Assembly: GCA_035222895.1 (NCBI GenBank)
Contig: JAVYIG010000094.1
Coordinates: 798,501 to 862,500 of the forward strand
Length of the DNA stretch: 64,000 nucleotides
Source: Strongylocentrotus droebachiensis
Lineage: Eukaryota; Echinodermata; Echinoidea; Camarodonta; Strongylocentrotidae
Reading direction: 5' to 3'
Both the position numbers and the translations under genes were made by a program. The notes below the pieces were generated by a model. It was not told the DNA's origin. It was given only the letters and a program-made list of their open reading frames with translations, and ran no database searches. Shown here in pieces: positions 49,839 to 60,799 of this stretch; within the stretch, counting starts at the first letter, position 1, and every line of letters starts with the position of its first letter.

Positions 49839-50896
49839 ACTCGACCACGTTGGATTGTAAATGACTGAAAAATTAATCTCTCACTTTGGAACCAAACCCC
49901 CAAAAATTGCATTCATTATTTTAAGGCGAAAGACCGCATTATATTAGCTGTAAGATTTAAGAAACATTGCACACTCATCATCAACATGTGATGGCCGCAA
50001 TCGAGATGGAGTTCACTCTTTGGCGCCAATCGCCGTTTTCAATCCTGACCTTATGAATGTGTTCTAACTTAAGATTAAGATTACAGTCACTTTTACCCTT
50101 GATAACCGTGAGGGCGTCGTACCCATTTTAAACAGGGTACCCTATAGCAGATCTGACACAACTAAGTCTTTAACGTTATAGCAAAGAGAGACAAGACGTG
50201 CCCTGCTTTAAAAAAAAACGGTGAGTGAAATTGGAGATATCTCCCCATGCATCTGGTGTTGGTCTTATGTTCTTGCCAAGATTTGTACTCTCATTAGGAG
50301 CCTTCTATAATATGTGCCATCGTGCCGATCTTGGAGACCTTTTTTCATCGTCTAAAATTCGGCGCCATAGAGAAGTATGTCTTCGACACAGGCTTTAAAG
50401 AAGAAGAATTCAATACTTGCACATTGCCTTGCATATTGCAACTACTGCATCTAAATAATCATATTTTAAGAAAATCCTTGGCTTTGAATAGAAAATGGGT
50501 TTGTTGGTCAGTGCTTGATCAAGCATTATCTAGATATTTGGAGTTGGATTTTTGTTAAAGCAAATTAAAACAATTGAAAAAATTAAAGTGTCTTAGCTCC
50601 TTTATTCGTAGAAGATTTTTATAATCTGTTCGGTTTTTCCAACATACTCTTTGTTCATAATAATGATATAATGACAAAATATTAATATTAATGATGATGA
50701 TGATGATGATACTTAACTATTACTAGGCCTACTGCTTTCAATAAAAACAATAACAATAATTATGACTATAATAATAATAATAATTAGCATAATAAATGAT
50801 AATGATAATATTAATAATGCTCATGATCATGATGATAATGATTATAATAGATAATTATATTTAATAGTCACGCTTGACAGTCTTTGAGCTCTTGTA
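49839..50896. other. Non-coding stretch, no gene seen
   Basis: AT-rich sequence with (GAT)n and (AAT)n patches at about 50692-50870. Confidence 0.6.
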
Positions 50897-51828
50897 CACT
50901 GTCGCTCATAAAGGTGGAATAATTTTGTTATATTTCTATTTATGGAATTATTTTTAAAATAATTTAAAAATAATAGATCTAGATAAAAGTATACATTCTC
51001 AGATTTTATTGAATAATAATTTGCCAATGTGTGTTTTGCGTGACTGCTAAAGCATGTGTATGCTACTATGCTTATCAACTAGGGGACCTATGCCCTTAAG
51101 TCATAAATGACAGTAATGAGGCTTAATGCCCCACAAAAGGGCACTAATAAAGCACATCGACACGGTTTTGATCCTGGGGCCTCACAGTTACGAGGCCATT
51201 GCTTTGTCACTGAACCATGACTGTACGCAGCGGGGGCTAGGGTAAGGGGCAGTTTCCATAAATTAAAAAAAAAAACAGAAAATGCAATAAATTTTTAATA
51301 ATTTATTGCATTTAACCCCGGTGCCTAACATAACAAAAAATTATGTTTGCCCATGCCTTGAGCCATAATGCATGGCCGTCCAGAGGATTTTTGTATGTTG
51401 GGGACCGGGGAAAAATGCAATAAATTATTGAAAATTAATTGCATTTTCTGTGTTTGTTTTTATTTATGGAAACTGCCCCCTACCCTAGCCCCCGCTGCGT
51501 ACAGTCATGGTTCAGTGACAAAACAATGGCTTCATAACTGTTAGGCCCCAGGATCAAAACCGTGCCGATGTGCTATATTAGTGCCCTTTTGTGGGGCATT
51601 AATCCCAATTACTGTCATTTATGATTTGAGAGCGTAGGTCCCCTAGTTAATAAGCATAGTAGCATACACATGCTTTAGCAGTTCCACAAAACACACATTG
51701 GCAAGTTATTATTCAATAAAATCTGAGAATGTATACTATTATCTATATCTATTATTTTTAAATAATTTTTAAAATAATTCCATAAATTGGGGTAAAACTA
51801 AAGTATTCCACCTTTATGAGCGACAGTG
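50897..51828. mobile_element. 932-bp near-palindromic element with Tc1/mariner-like ends
   Basis: The left end CACTGTCGCTCATAAAGGTG and right end CACCTTTATGAGCGACAGTG are perfect inverted repeats. Each is flanked by TA (50895-50896 and 51829-51830), as for Tc1/mariner elements. The two halves are inverted copies through to the centre near 51355: shared blocks include GGGGACCTA, GTCATAAATGACAGTAAT, GGTTTTGATCC, CCATGACTGTACGCAGCG and GGGGCTAGGGTA. Each half carries the tRNA-like segment, so the two copies face each other. There is no transposase frame. The arm at 23441-23915 is a relative. The whole could form a foldback of about 450 bp of stem. Confidence 0.85.
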
Positions 51829-51830
51829 TA

Positions 51831-52617
51831 TGAACGTAACCTTAATGTTTTTTAGGTCACGTTAAAACTAGATATATGCTGCACACTAATTTCCATCATA
51901 AATCTTATAAACTTACCAGAATTCGTCAACATTAGCCGCGGCGTCGCAATTATTCTGTCTCTGAAAGATGACCCTCCGAAAAGGAACGTAAAAGTCAAAA
52001 CCAAACGCTGATAAGTGCAGCTGCGATCCTCAAAATAAATCTCGTCTGCTCCAAATCCAAGATTTTAGCTAGAAGCGAAAATGTGAGTGAAGGATGATGG
52101 CAAACCAGACATAGAGGATGAATGAAGCTTAGGGTATCCTAGAAAGTGTCATCGTTGAAAGAGAAAGGAGAAGGAGAGAGAAAACGTTGATAAAATACAG
52201 AAATAGAAGCGGTTTCAGCTTATGACATGATGTGGCATTTTATCAATGATGATCAGGAAATTAGCGCGTGTTGTGTTACAACAAGGAAGGACATCGCTTG
52301 AGAGGCGGGAGTGTACATAACACGGTTTTTTCCTTTTCTTTCCTTCTTTTTCTTCTTCTGTACTCCTGCTTCTTCTTCTACTTCTTTTACGCCTTCTCCT
52401 CCTTTTCATCCTTTTCAACCTCCTCCTTCTTTTTCGTCTTCTTTATCTTCTGCTATTATTTATGTATATATGTATGTATTCATTTACCACTTGTGGGATG
52501 GAACACCATAATCTGCACAGCTGCTGTTTTTTACTTCTGCTTCTTCTTCTTGTTCTTCTTCTTCTTCTTCTTTTTCATCTTTTTATTAATTCCCCTCTCT
52601 ATATATCTCCCTCTCTT

Positions 52618-52666
<49 letters not shown>

Positions 52667-53985
52667 GTATCTCTCTCCCTCTCTATCTATCAGGCATATA
52701 AGGTGTATATGTCAAGTAAGGCAAATGGATAAAGGATTAATGGCTTTTTCCTTATTTCCCCGATTAGCCTTTGTCATCATGTTTCAATCAAAGAACATTA
52801 TTGGTACTTAGCAAAGGGAATGGGCATAACTTAATTTGGTCTTATTTATCCTGGGTAGCCACATCAATAACAAATTAAAAAAATGCTCTTCCTGCGGACC
52901 CTGCAATTATCCTTTATACCCCGGCATTTCCGGATAACCCGTCTAATACATCTGGGACGAGGGGGACGAATTTCGACGAATAATCTAGTTCAAAGATGTG
53001 AGCACAAAGCCAGGTTAACCATTCTCAAAGCTCTTTGGAATCGCATAGAGACGTTATATAATGTGATATGCGCTATAGTTTATACAAGAACCGAATATTA
53101 TTATTATTATGAAAGTTATTACCTTCGGTAATATAAACCTTCCACAATATTTTCTCAGAGTACTAAAAAATGGATGGGGGGGGTAGTTTAAGGAGACATG
53201 GATCACAAGTTACTGAGCAATATCACAAAATGCAGGAAGACAATTTACCCACCATTAGAACAAATGTAATAATTTTTAAACAGTTTCAGATTTTTAGATT
53301 TCAGTCTTTCGCAAACCATTAAATATGAAGGGAATTAATCTTTCCAAATGTTTAATGAATAAAGAGGATACGGAACGATGTTTGCAGCTGATTATATGCA
53401 TCTAAAAGAGGGTTAAACCTGATATTTTGCTCAGAAAATTGCCTACACCAGATTGGATCTTTTTAATTTCGACATTTATATCAGACATGCGGTGGCTTGC
53501 AAATGCATACAACTACCTGGAATAGAAAATAATGCGGGGGAGCTTTATACATCAAGATTAACATGACATTTTCGTATTAAAGTGCAAATTTGTGTAGAGC
53601 TTTATCAAGATAAACTATTTTTGGACGAAAACACGCTTTGTATTTATCTTTACATAAAAATGCATGAGAAGATTAAAATATATTTGCAATACAACATGTT
53701 TTAGCTTATGTAAAGGCTGATAATCTTTTCATACCCAATAATATATTCATAGCACTCAGAAGAAGATTTCCGATGCCTATTTTCTGGAACATCTACAATC
53801 ATTGGTTAGAATGATCTGTAAACTGATCAAACGCCGCGTGGTACACGACGTATCGAATCTAAGTCTCTTGACTCAATGTCCTTTTCCCGCATTTTGCTGA
53901 TTTAACCTCCTTTTTATAGAGCTTTTGCAATAATATATTTTCCTTTACTATTTTTCTCTCTTTGTTACCTTCTATTATTTCCCCT
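51831..53985. other. Non-coding stretch, no gene seen
   Basis: It contains TTC-rich tracts (about 52325-52460 and 52545-52585), whose frames read as poly-Ser/Phe/Leu, and the CT repeat listed separately. No exon recognised. Confidence 0.55.
52588..52687. repeat. (CT)n microsatellite
   Basis: CTCTCT over about 100 bp with TATC interruptions. Confidence 0.95.
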
Positions 53986-53989
53986 TTTT

Positions 53990-54262
53990 TTCCTCTCTTT
54001 TGAATTGTTTTTCTTCCCAAAATTCATATCTTCTTTGTTACATATTTTGTAATTTATTAATTTTGTATGTATACTTTGTTTTCAAGACGTATTTTAGAAT
54101 AGCCCTAGAGGAACTAATACTTCAACAGTTCCAATGTAGTTCCTCTATTCTCGTGCCATTACTATTATATTTGTCTATTTTCATTGCATGTGATTTAGAA
54201 AATATTTATTCATTGTATTATGTTTTGCATGAGAAATAAAATCATTTGACTTGAATTGAAAA
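53990..54262 (+). mobile_element. Probable LINE 3' tail, plus strand
   Basis: AT-rich sequence containing the hairpin AGAGGAACT (54108) … AGTTCCTCT (54137) leads to GCATGAGAAATAAAATCATT, then TGACTTGAATTGAAAAATTC. AATAAA followed by a TTGAATTG-type tail fits the 3' end of a CR1-like LINE. No coding part remains. Confidence 0.45.
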
Positions 54263-54474
54263 ATTCAAGATGAGATTAAAAGCATTGGTGGCGCGATAGC
54301 CCTTCCCCCCTAAAAACCCGCCATAAACATGTGTGAACGGTAGGCGGGCACGCCAAGACAGGTGCTATTTTTTCCTGTACGATTTCATAAAGGTTTCCCT
54401 AAAATCCATGACATCGGAGATATTTTTAAATTAATGATAAGAATATTTGTGGTAGTAATAAGATGCGATAATAA

Positions 54475-55032
54475 GTATTAAGATGCGAGACAGAGATCAA
54501 GAGAAGGATAGCTCTCGCTAAATCTGCATTTTCAAAGTTAGGCAAAATTCTGACAAATCGAACAATGGGTATGAGGACCAGAATAAGGGTATTGAATTGT
54601 TACATCTACCCAGTACTTATGTATGGCAGTGAAACATGGACTTTAGCCTCTGATACTAAAAAGCGTTTGGAAAGTTGCGATATGTGGTTTCTAAGAAGAA
54701 TGATAAAAATCCCCTTGACTGACAAAGTTAGTAATGAGGAAGTTCTTACACGAGCTGGAGTGCAAAGGAAAATGATACGTGAGATGTTGATTAGGCAGTT
54801 GAAGTTCATGGGTCACATTACACGTAAAGAAGGCCTAGAGAACCTTGCTTTGACAGGGACAATTGTGGGAAGAAGGAGTAGGGGAAGAAGGAGGATACTT
54901 TGGATGGACAGTCTGCAGAAATTGTTTAAAGAGAGAGGAGTGAAAGAACTGGGAGTGGTACTAATACAGAAGGCTAGGAGCCGAGGGTTGTGGAACAGCA
55001 TGATCGCCAAAGTCAAACGATATGGCACTTAG
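54475..55032 (+). pseudogene. C-terminal fragment of a non-LTR retrotransposon endonuclease/reverse transcriptase
   Basis: An open frame runs from 54475, just after a stop, to the TAG at 55030-55032, about 185 codons. It includes CETEIKRRIALAKSAFSKLG, then YIYPVLMYGSETWTL, MWFLRRMIKIPL, NEEVLTRAGV, LKFMGHITR and RRRILWMDSL. These are the conserved blocks of the thumb and C-terminal region of LINE reverse transcriptases (the YGSETWT block is diagnostic). The fingers and palm with the catalytic FADD-type motif and the endonuclease are missing, so this is a 5'-truncated dead copy. The preserved frame suggests a fairly young insertion. The microsatellite tail that follows fits an RTE/Nimb-type element, but the clade is not proven. 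Confidence 0.9.
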
Positions 55033-55165
55033 AGAGAGAGAGTAATAATATTAATAATAATGATAATGATAATAATGATAATAAAAATGGTATTAATAGT
55101 AATGATAATTATTTAAAAGAACATAAAAATGGTAATATTATTATTAATGATAATAGTAATGAATG
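55033..55165 (+). repeat. AATGAT-type microsatellite tail of the LINE fragment
   Basis: Immediately after the stop codon come GAGAGAGAG and then imperfect AATAATGAT repeats to about 55165. RTE-like LINEs commonly end in such tails rather than poly-A, so this is probably the 3' terminus of the insertion. Confidence 0.7.
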
Positions 55166-55266
55166 TTTCATGTAAAGCAGTTTATCAATTACAGTGAAAT
55201 CGACCAAAGCGCATATAGTACATTACCCCGGTCATTGGATTCTATAATTAAGATTCTGCACTTTAA

Positions 55267-56012
55267 GGCCCGGTCACACAGGAAGGACGCATGGGGAACG
55301 CACGGCCAGCGCATGGAAAATTTGCAATTTTGGCCAGTGCGTTGTCGAGCGCCCAACTTTTGTCGAAGATACAGATAGCTGACACCAAATGTATAGCGTG
55401 TTGCTAGCGCGCTGGACGCATACAGGGCACACACAGGGCGCACACAGGGCGCACACAGGGCGCACACAGAGCGCACATGATAACAACTTCCACGAATGCA
55501 CAGCGTGTTGCTAGCGCGCTGGACGAATGGTCCACGCATGCACCGCGTTCTACGACGCACGGCCAGCGCATTGGAAATCGGAAAAGGCCGTGTGCCTAAC
55601 TTTTGTCATAATTTTGGAAAAGCTACCGAGCTGACACAAAATGCACAGCGTATAGCTAGCGCGCTGTGTGTATACAGGGCGTGTGCTCCGCGCATGTCTG
55701 GCGCTGGTCTAGCGCGCTCCACGCATGTCTGGCGCTGGTCTAGCGCGCTCAGGCGCATGTCTGGCGTGCCTTTGGCGTGTATATTCATGCGTCGAGCTCG
55801 GCGCACGTTTTTGAGCATGCTCAAAAAATCCCGACGCACACAGCGAATGACGACGCATGCATAGCGCTGGTCCAGCGTTGGTCCAGCGCGCTCGACGAAC
55901 GAGTAACGAATGATGACGCACGCCTAGCGAACGACAACGCACTGGCCCAAATTGCAAATTTCCAATGCGCTGGCCGTGCGTTCCCCATGCGTCCTCCCTG
56001 TGTGACCGGGCC
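55267..56012. mobile_element. TTAA-flanked 746-bp element with internal GCGC-rich repeats
   Basis: The termini GGCCCGGTCACACAGGAAGG and, inverted, GGCCCGGTCACACAGGGAGG continue as GACGCATGGGGAACGCACGG and CCAGCGCAT. They are flanked on both sides by TTAA (55263-55266 and 56013-56016). TTAA target duplication occurs in piggyBac and Kolobok elements. The interior is far more GC-rich than the surroundings and consists of diverged repeats: GCGCACACAGG units at about 55422-55477, three GCATGTCTGGCG units at about 55692-55765, and an ACTTTTGTC…GCTGACAC…GCTAGCGCGCTG block occurring twice (about 55350 and 55590). Six-frame ORFs across it are Arg/Ala/Cys-rich translations of these repeats; no transposase. 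Confidence 0.85.
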
Positions 56013-56016
56013 TTAA

Positions 56017-57574
56017 AAGCGTGCACTCTCAACTCTCGTATCCCGTAAACTTAATATCCACTTACATGTTTCTTTTGCATCCTACCAGGTACCTATTTTG
56101 GACACTTATTTCGATGTCTGCACTTCCAAGAAACCGTCACAACATCTTGACATATTACACGTACATGTGCATACATACTACGAAGGAGTGGTTTGTAAGT
56201 TTAGCCTAGATTTCATGTTGCCCGTAGTCCACATCAAATATTTGAACTATGCACATGGGGGCAACACTAATAAGTTGAACCGCCACGGTGCATGAATTTT
56301 GCTACATTTCTGTTTTCGTTGTGTCCTGTGCCTGTTGCAGGCACGGTTTAAGATTCTTTAATAACCATGTCCAAGGTTATCCAAACTTAGAGCTGCAAAA
56401 CATCAATATTACTTCGGGTCGTTTTTGTTTAATAATTTGGATTGGAACCTTTTGGTGTCAAGTTACTCTTTCCATTACTTCGCATGCCGAAGTGTCCAAA
56501 AGCCTTTGGAAAACGGTTTCACTTTAACCGAGCGTCTTAGACGCCATCTCAAGAAATAAGGGAATACAGTGATTCTTAAAATAATCCAATCGATTTGTGT
56601 AAGTAGAACATTTTCGAAATAAAGGAATTAAATGATGGGTGATTACACCACCCCCCCCCCCCCCCCCCCCACCCCCGATGCCACTAAAGAACTGCCATTT
56701 TCGCACGTGTTGACACTATACAAATAGTAATATATCAATATTTCGTCACACTCTGTTTCCTATTCGACTGGAAAGTAACATGTTTCGAAAGTATCGGTGG
56801 CCTGTGTGTCATTTTCGTCAATTTAAAATTGTCCAATGTCGTCACAGTCTGTTTCTTTACGTCTGGAGTTACAAATGGCCCAAATAATAATTTCAAAATT
56901 TCCAAACCTGTTGTCGTAGCACCTTTTTTTCATCTCGTCAACGTCGTAAATACGAAGAAAAGAAGAAAAAACGTTCAAACGACTTCGATGGCCTTATCCA
57001 TCTTCATAAGAAATGTGCAAAATTACAATGACATATTATACCATGCGAATAAGATTTTGAAAGGTTATACCATAAGGTATTGAAATTATCTTTGTGTTGA
57101 ATTTCTGAAAGTGTTTGCGATCGTGTTTGAAGAGTTTGTTGTTGGGATATCAATTTTGTTTTAATGGTGTATGTTAACAAAAAAGTAAAAGGAAAACGGG
57201 CATTGTCGATAGTGTCTGTTTCTTGATCATCATCGCGTATATGACGTCAAGGATTGAAGAAACTTAAGCAGTGAACTGGTCAGGATATAAAGTCTGTCTT
57301 TACACGATATGTGAAGAATCCCAACTTGCCTTACAGGCTCACCACCTACGGTAAACACTGAAAAGCACAAACGTCTGAAGTTTAAGTATCTTGATAATAT
57401 TAATACTTGCAATTTATATCGAGCCTTTTCCACTGTATACAAAATGCGCTTGCAGATGCCAGTGCTAGAGTTAAAATATAAACAAGTTACCCAACTGAGA
57501 CTGGCAACAATGTGAGTACAATAAAGGCATGAATCTTCAGAATATATTTGCTTTCAAACTGTGTACGAATTGTT
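56017..57574. other. Non-coding stretch, no gene seen
   Basis: AT-rich with a poly-C run of about 23 at 56650-56672. No exon recognised. Confidence 0.55.
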
Positions 57575-57580
57575 CTATTG

Positions 57581-58224
57581 TTTTTATTTATTTATTTATT
57601 TATTCGTTTTATTTAAACAGGATAACTCTCTCAGTATTAATACTGTTTTTTCTGAGAGGCCCTGTACACAAACAATGATTACAAACACATGAAATAACAA
57701 ACAGTGTTAAAAGATGTATACATGATTTTATATATATCAGGGTTATTTGTTTGTTTTGTTTATAGTTATTATATAACCCGATAATATACATCAACAAAAA
57801 CACACAAAAACATTTGACAAGCAATCTTTGTCCAGCTGATACAAGATGAGTTTATGCTTATCCTATCAAATAAACCAATAATAATATAAGCATATAAACA
57901 TCAGGAATAAACTTTTACATACAAGAGAAAGGACAAATTTTCATGAGAGTGGAATATATTAATAGGAACCATTCTTATTAAACTTTGACACTTAGTACCA
58001 AAAGATATAATACAAATAATCACAAACGCATTGTTCTCCAATATAGATTTGCAAATGATTGTTTTGATTGGGCCTGGCTAACACAAAAGGGAGTTGGTTC
58101 CACAATGATGCGCCTTCATGAGAAAAAGCTAGTAATGCTAGTCCAAAATTGGTTGCATTCAGGGTGTTGTGATTGTGGAGAGTGTGGGATCTTATAAGTA
58201 TGTTCGACAGGTAAAAAGGGACAA
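57581..58224 (-). mobile_element. LINE remnant, minus strand, with C-terminal coding relic
   Basis: On the minus strand a frame ending at 57992 contains VPFYLSNIL, SHTLHNHNTLNATNFGLALL and AFSHEGASLWNQLP. This is the typical end of a CR1/L2-like protein (RNA.NF.L.L, then SFSYEGA.LWN.LP). A degraded stretch follows, then GGGCCTCTCAGAAAA, a CTCTCAG/CTGAGAG hairpin (57628-57658), and TTTAAATAAAACGAATAAAT with an AAAT repeat tail at about 57581-57605. The coding relic stops abruptly at the MITE boundary near 58224. Confidence 0.65.
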
Positions 58225-58620
58225 AGGGCGTGTTTATGCTCGACTTTTTCTGGCCAGAATCAGGCATCTGTTACGTGTTTAGTTTAAAACACGGTTGCGT
58301 CCTTTCTCACTTTTGTAGAATCACCGAAAAACGGCGATCACGATCGCCGATCGTAAACTCACAAAAACGTGCGTTTACAATTTGTAAACGCGTTTAAATG
58401 GGGTCAACGAACTGACCTCCAGTGGGTCTACGTAGCATGCACAGTGCAGGTTTGCGAATCCAGCTGCAAGACCAATTAGGGCCACCCAGCAAGAATTGCC
58501 TGGATGAGCCAGAGAAGTGAGCATAAACAGTACACCGTGGAACTGCGATTACGATGAGCGTTTACGATGAGCGTTTCATATCGCTCATTCTGCCTTCAAA
58601 ATTGAGCTTAAACGCACCCT
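58225..58620. mobile_element. MITE with AGGGCGTGTTTATGCTC-type termini
   Basis: The left end AGGGCGTGTTTATGCTC and the right end GAGCTTAAACGCACCCT form 17-bp imperfect inverted repeats (14 matches). Internal palindromic patches include CGGCGATCACGATCGCCG and GTTTACAATTTGTAAAC, and GATTACGATGAGCG/TTTACGATGAGCG is repeated near 58547-58575. It abuts the LINE relic, so it probably inserted into it. No transposase; superfamily unassigned. Confidence 0.65.
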
Positions 58621-58835
58621 AAGTTATTCAGTACATGATACACTATTTAGCAATGATGAAAGGCGTCAATATGAGGGTTATTGTTTTGGAAAAAACTGTA
58701 AATAATAGAATAAACTTTTAGTGACCCCGTAACTCTAAACAGACCGATGGACAATAAGTGTTTTTAAAAATAAAATGAAGCAAAACATACTAAATATTGT
58801 CCATGCTGTGTTAAATACGGCACACATGTAATGTA

Positions 58836-59064
58836 CAGTGACCAACTAAATTATTCATACCTTACTAAGTTTTTTAATTCGCTAAGTATGTGTAGAAAAG
58901 AATTGTCCCGAAATTGTGTTTCTTGAGAATATGACATATAAAAGCCTACATCTAAAAATGTTCAACAAAGACCCTAATACAACCAGTCCACCTTTCGTTC
59001 TTGAGTTACGAAAAACACAGAAAAACATCAAATTTACAAGGGGTATGAATAACTTAGTTATCTG
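58836..59064. mobile_element. Tc1/mariner-type MITE, 229 bp
   Basis: The left end CAGTGACCAACTAAATTATT then CATACC, and the inverted right end CAGATAACTAAGTTATTCAT then ACC, align with a 4-bp gap. TA flanks both ends (58834-58835 and 59065-59066). Size, TA target and CAG termini fit a Tc1/mariner MITE. The interior has no coding frame. Confidence 0.7.
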
Positions 59065-59270
59065 TATGTAGTGAATAAAAGCAGTCCTGTAGGCGACCTT
59101 GGGTACCTGACCCCACTTTTCTGCACATTACTATAGACTATACTACCGGATGCTACCTTGGACTTGTATGAGTTTCACAAGGGTATCATGCACTAAGCCT
59201 GAGAAGCACATGGCATAGGCCTCAAGATTTGGCCTGGTTGTCTGAATTGGACCAGTTACCGTAGACCTGG

Positions 59271-59424
59271 ACCCCGTTGCATAAAATTTACCATCGATGG
59301 TAACTTTGTCATCAACGGCAACTACCATGGTACCAGAGCTCAACAGCCAATCAATATCAAGGTTTCCATGGTAGTTACCATTAATGGCAAAGTTACCATC
59401 AATGGTAAGTTTTGTGCAACGGGG
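59271..59424. mobile_element. Palindromic MITE with CCCCGTTGCA ends
   Basis: The left arm CCCCGTTGCATAAAATTTAC, then CATCGATGGTAACTTTG, is inverted at the right as CAAAGTTACCATCAATGG, then TTTTGTGCAACGGGG. An inner pair, CAACTACCATGG and CCATGGTAGTTACC, extends the stem. The arms enclose about 30 bp. It is a classic foldback MITE. Target duplication not evident. Confidence 0.8.
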
Positions 59425-60395
59425 CGCTGTTTTTCTTGTACTGCGTATTTAAACTACGAAATCCTGAGCTACAATTTCTTGTCAATTAATCAATTCGATG
59501 AATCCCAGTATATACTCGACTTGGAAATATGTTTGTGAAGCGACTGGAATAACACATAGTCTAGGCAACGAAGAGAAAGCTGGAAGCACGCTGAACATAT
59601 TGGAAGAGGAAGCGTGAGTTCAACACTAGGATGTGCTTTTCCTCGGATTGGAAAATGTAAAAATATGACAAATCGATAACCACGAACGAAGAAAAAAATG
59701 GCTGCATATTCTGGGGAAAGCCAGGAGTCAAGAATGAGAAATGCGATTTTCATTTCACAACTCACGGCTGAACATGCAACCTGATATGTCGCCACCAAAA
59801 ACAGACATACTACTTTACATGTAGATGGCGTTGAGGATAGCGTAGGAGGGTAGGGACGAGCAAGTCAATGACTTCAGAGGGGAGCCGGATTCCTCTTGCA
59901 TTGCTGACCGTTTGGGGCAAATTGGCTTCTAATCGATGCGGGCTTCAGTGTACTCTGTAGAGTTAAGATTCCCTGCAATACGATTGAGTTTCATTGATTG
60001 TGGATAATATTCCGTTTCCTTCTAGAAATAAGAAGGATGGTGGGAGGGAGGGAGGAAGGGCGGACGGGGAAAGATAGAGGAAGAGTTAGGGAGAGAGAAG
60101 GGGAGGGAGAGAAAGAAGAATGAGAGGGTATGACGGTTGGGTTCAACACCCTCTCGTTCATCCATGCTCGATTGTTTGTTTTGTGTGAAACAATGTCGTG
60201 GTGGTAGAGAGTTTGTTTTTTTGGTTAATTAAATATTGGTGCCCCGTCCTAGGCAACACCTTCGACCTAGCTCCTACACCTGTCTTTGAAACCACTCTGT
60301 CCGACCTGACAAATGCTATTCAGAGGTTAATTTTATCTTGTTTAATTTGGGATGGGGTACGAAGGCTAAGAGACCCTCGGCTTAGAAGAACCGAG
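59425..60395. other. Non-coding stretch, no gene seen
   Basis: It includes a purine-rich GGGAGGGAGGAAGG stretch at about 60039-60125. No exon recognised. Confidence 0.6.
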
Positions 60396-60553
60396 ACATA
60401 AAGGAGGTTTGTCGACAACTCTATGTTTTTGTGCGTCATATGACGCGTTTTGACGTGTTTCAGACCAAGGTTTGTCTGAACCTTGGTCTGAAACGCATCG
60501 AAATGCGTCATGTGACGCACATGAACCTAGGTTTGTCGACAAACCTCCTATGT
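60396..60553. mobile_element. Palindromic MITE, about 158 bp
   Basis: The arms GGAGGTTTGTCGACAA and TTGTCGACAAACCTCC, then GTGCGTCATATGACGC against GCGTCATGTGACGCAC, then GTTTCAGACCAAGGTT against AACCTTGGTCTGAAAC, pair nearly end to end with a loop of a few bases (TGTCTG). Frames on both strands are reflections of the palindrome. Ends and target duplication are uncertain. Confidence 0.8.
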
Positions 60554-60799
60554 GAATTCGGGCCACTAGGTTTACGTTTAACAGAAGGGATGGTACTTGA
60601 GACAGGTACCCATCAATGAAGTGCAGTTATCTAATCAATGCCTTTCCGGCTACCATGAAAATTAATCTTCGCCTGTAATTGAGAACGATATTAGGTTTTC
60701 ACCTTACTGATTTTTTTTTTTATCCTCTCATATCCACTGGACCATATAGGTTCCACATTTCCAACTTTAATTCGGACTAACGTTGCAGGGTATCTTACA

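Noticed and set aside
54606-55028. Minus-strand frames opposite the reverse transcriptase fragment
   Set aside because: They are shadows of the plus-strand LINE frame.
55496-55864. Overlapping 107-123-codon frames on both strands around 55.2-56.0 kb
   Set aside because: They are translations of the GC-rich internal repeats and inverted termini of the TTAA element.
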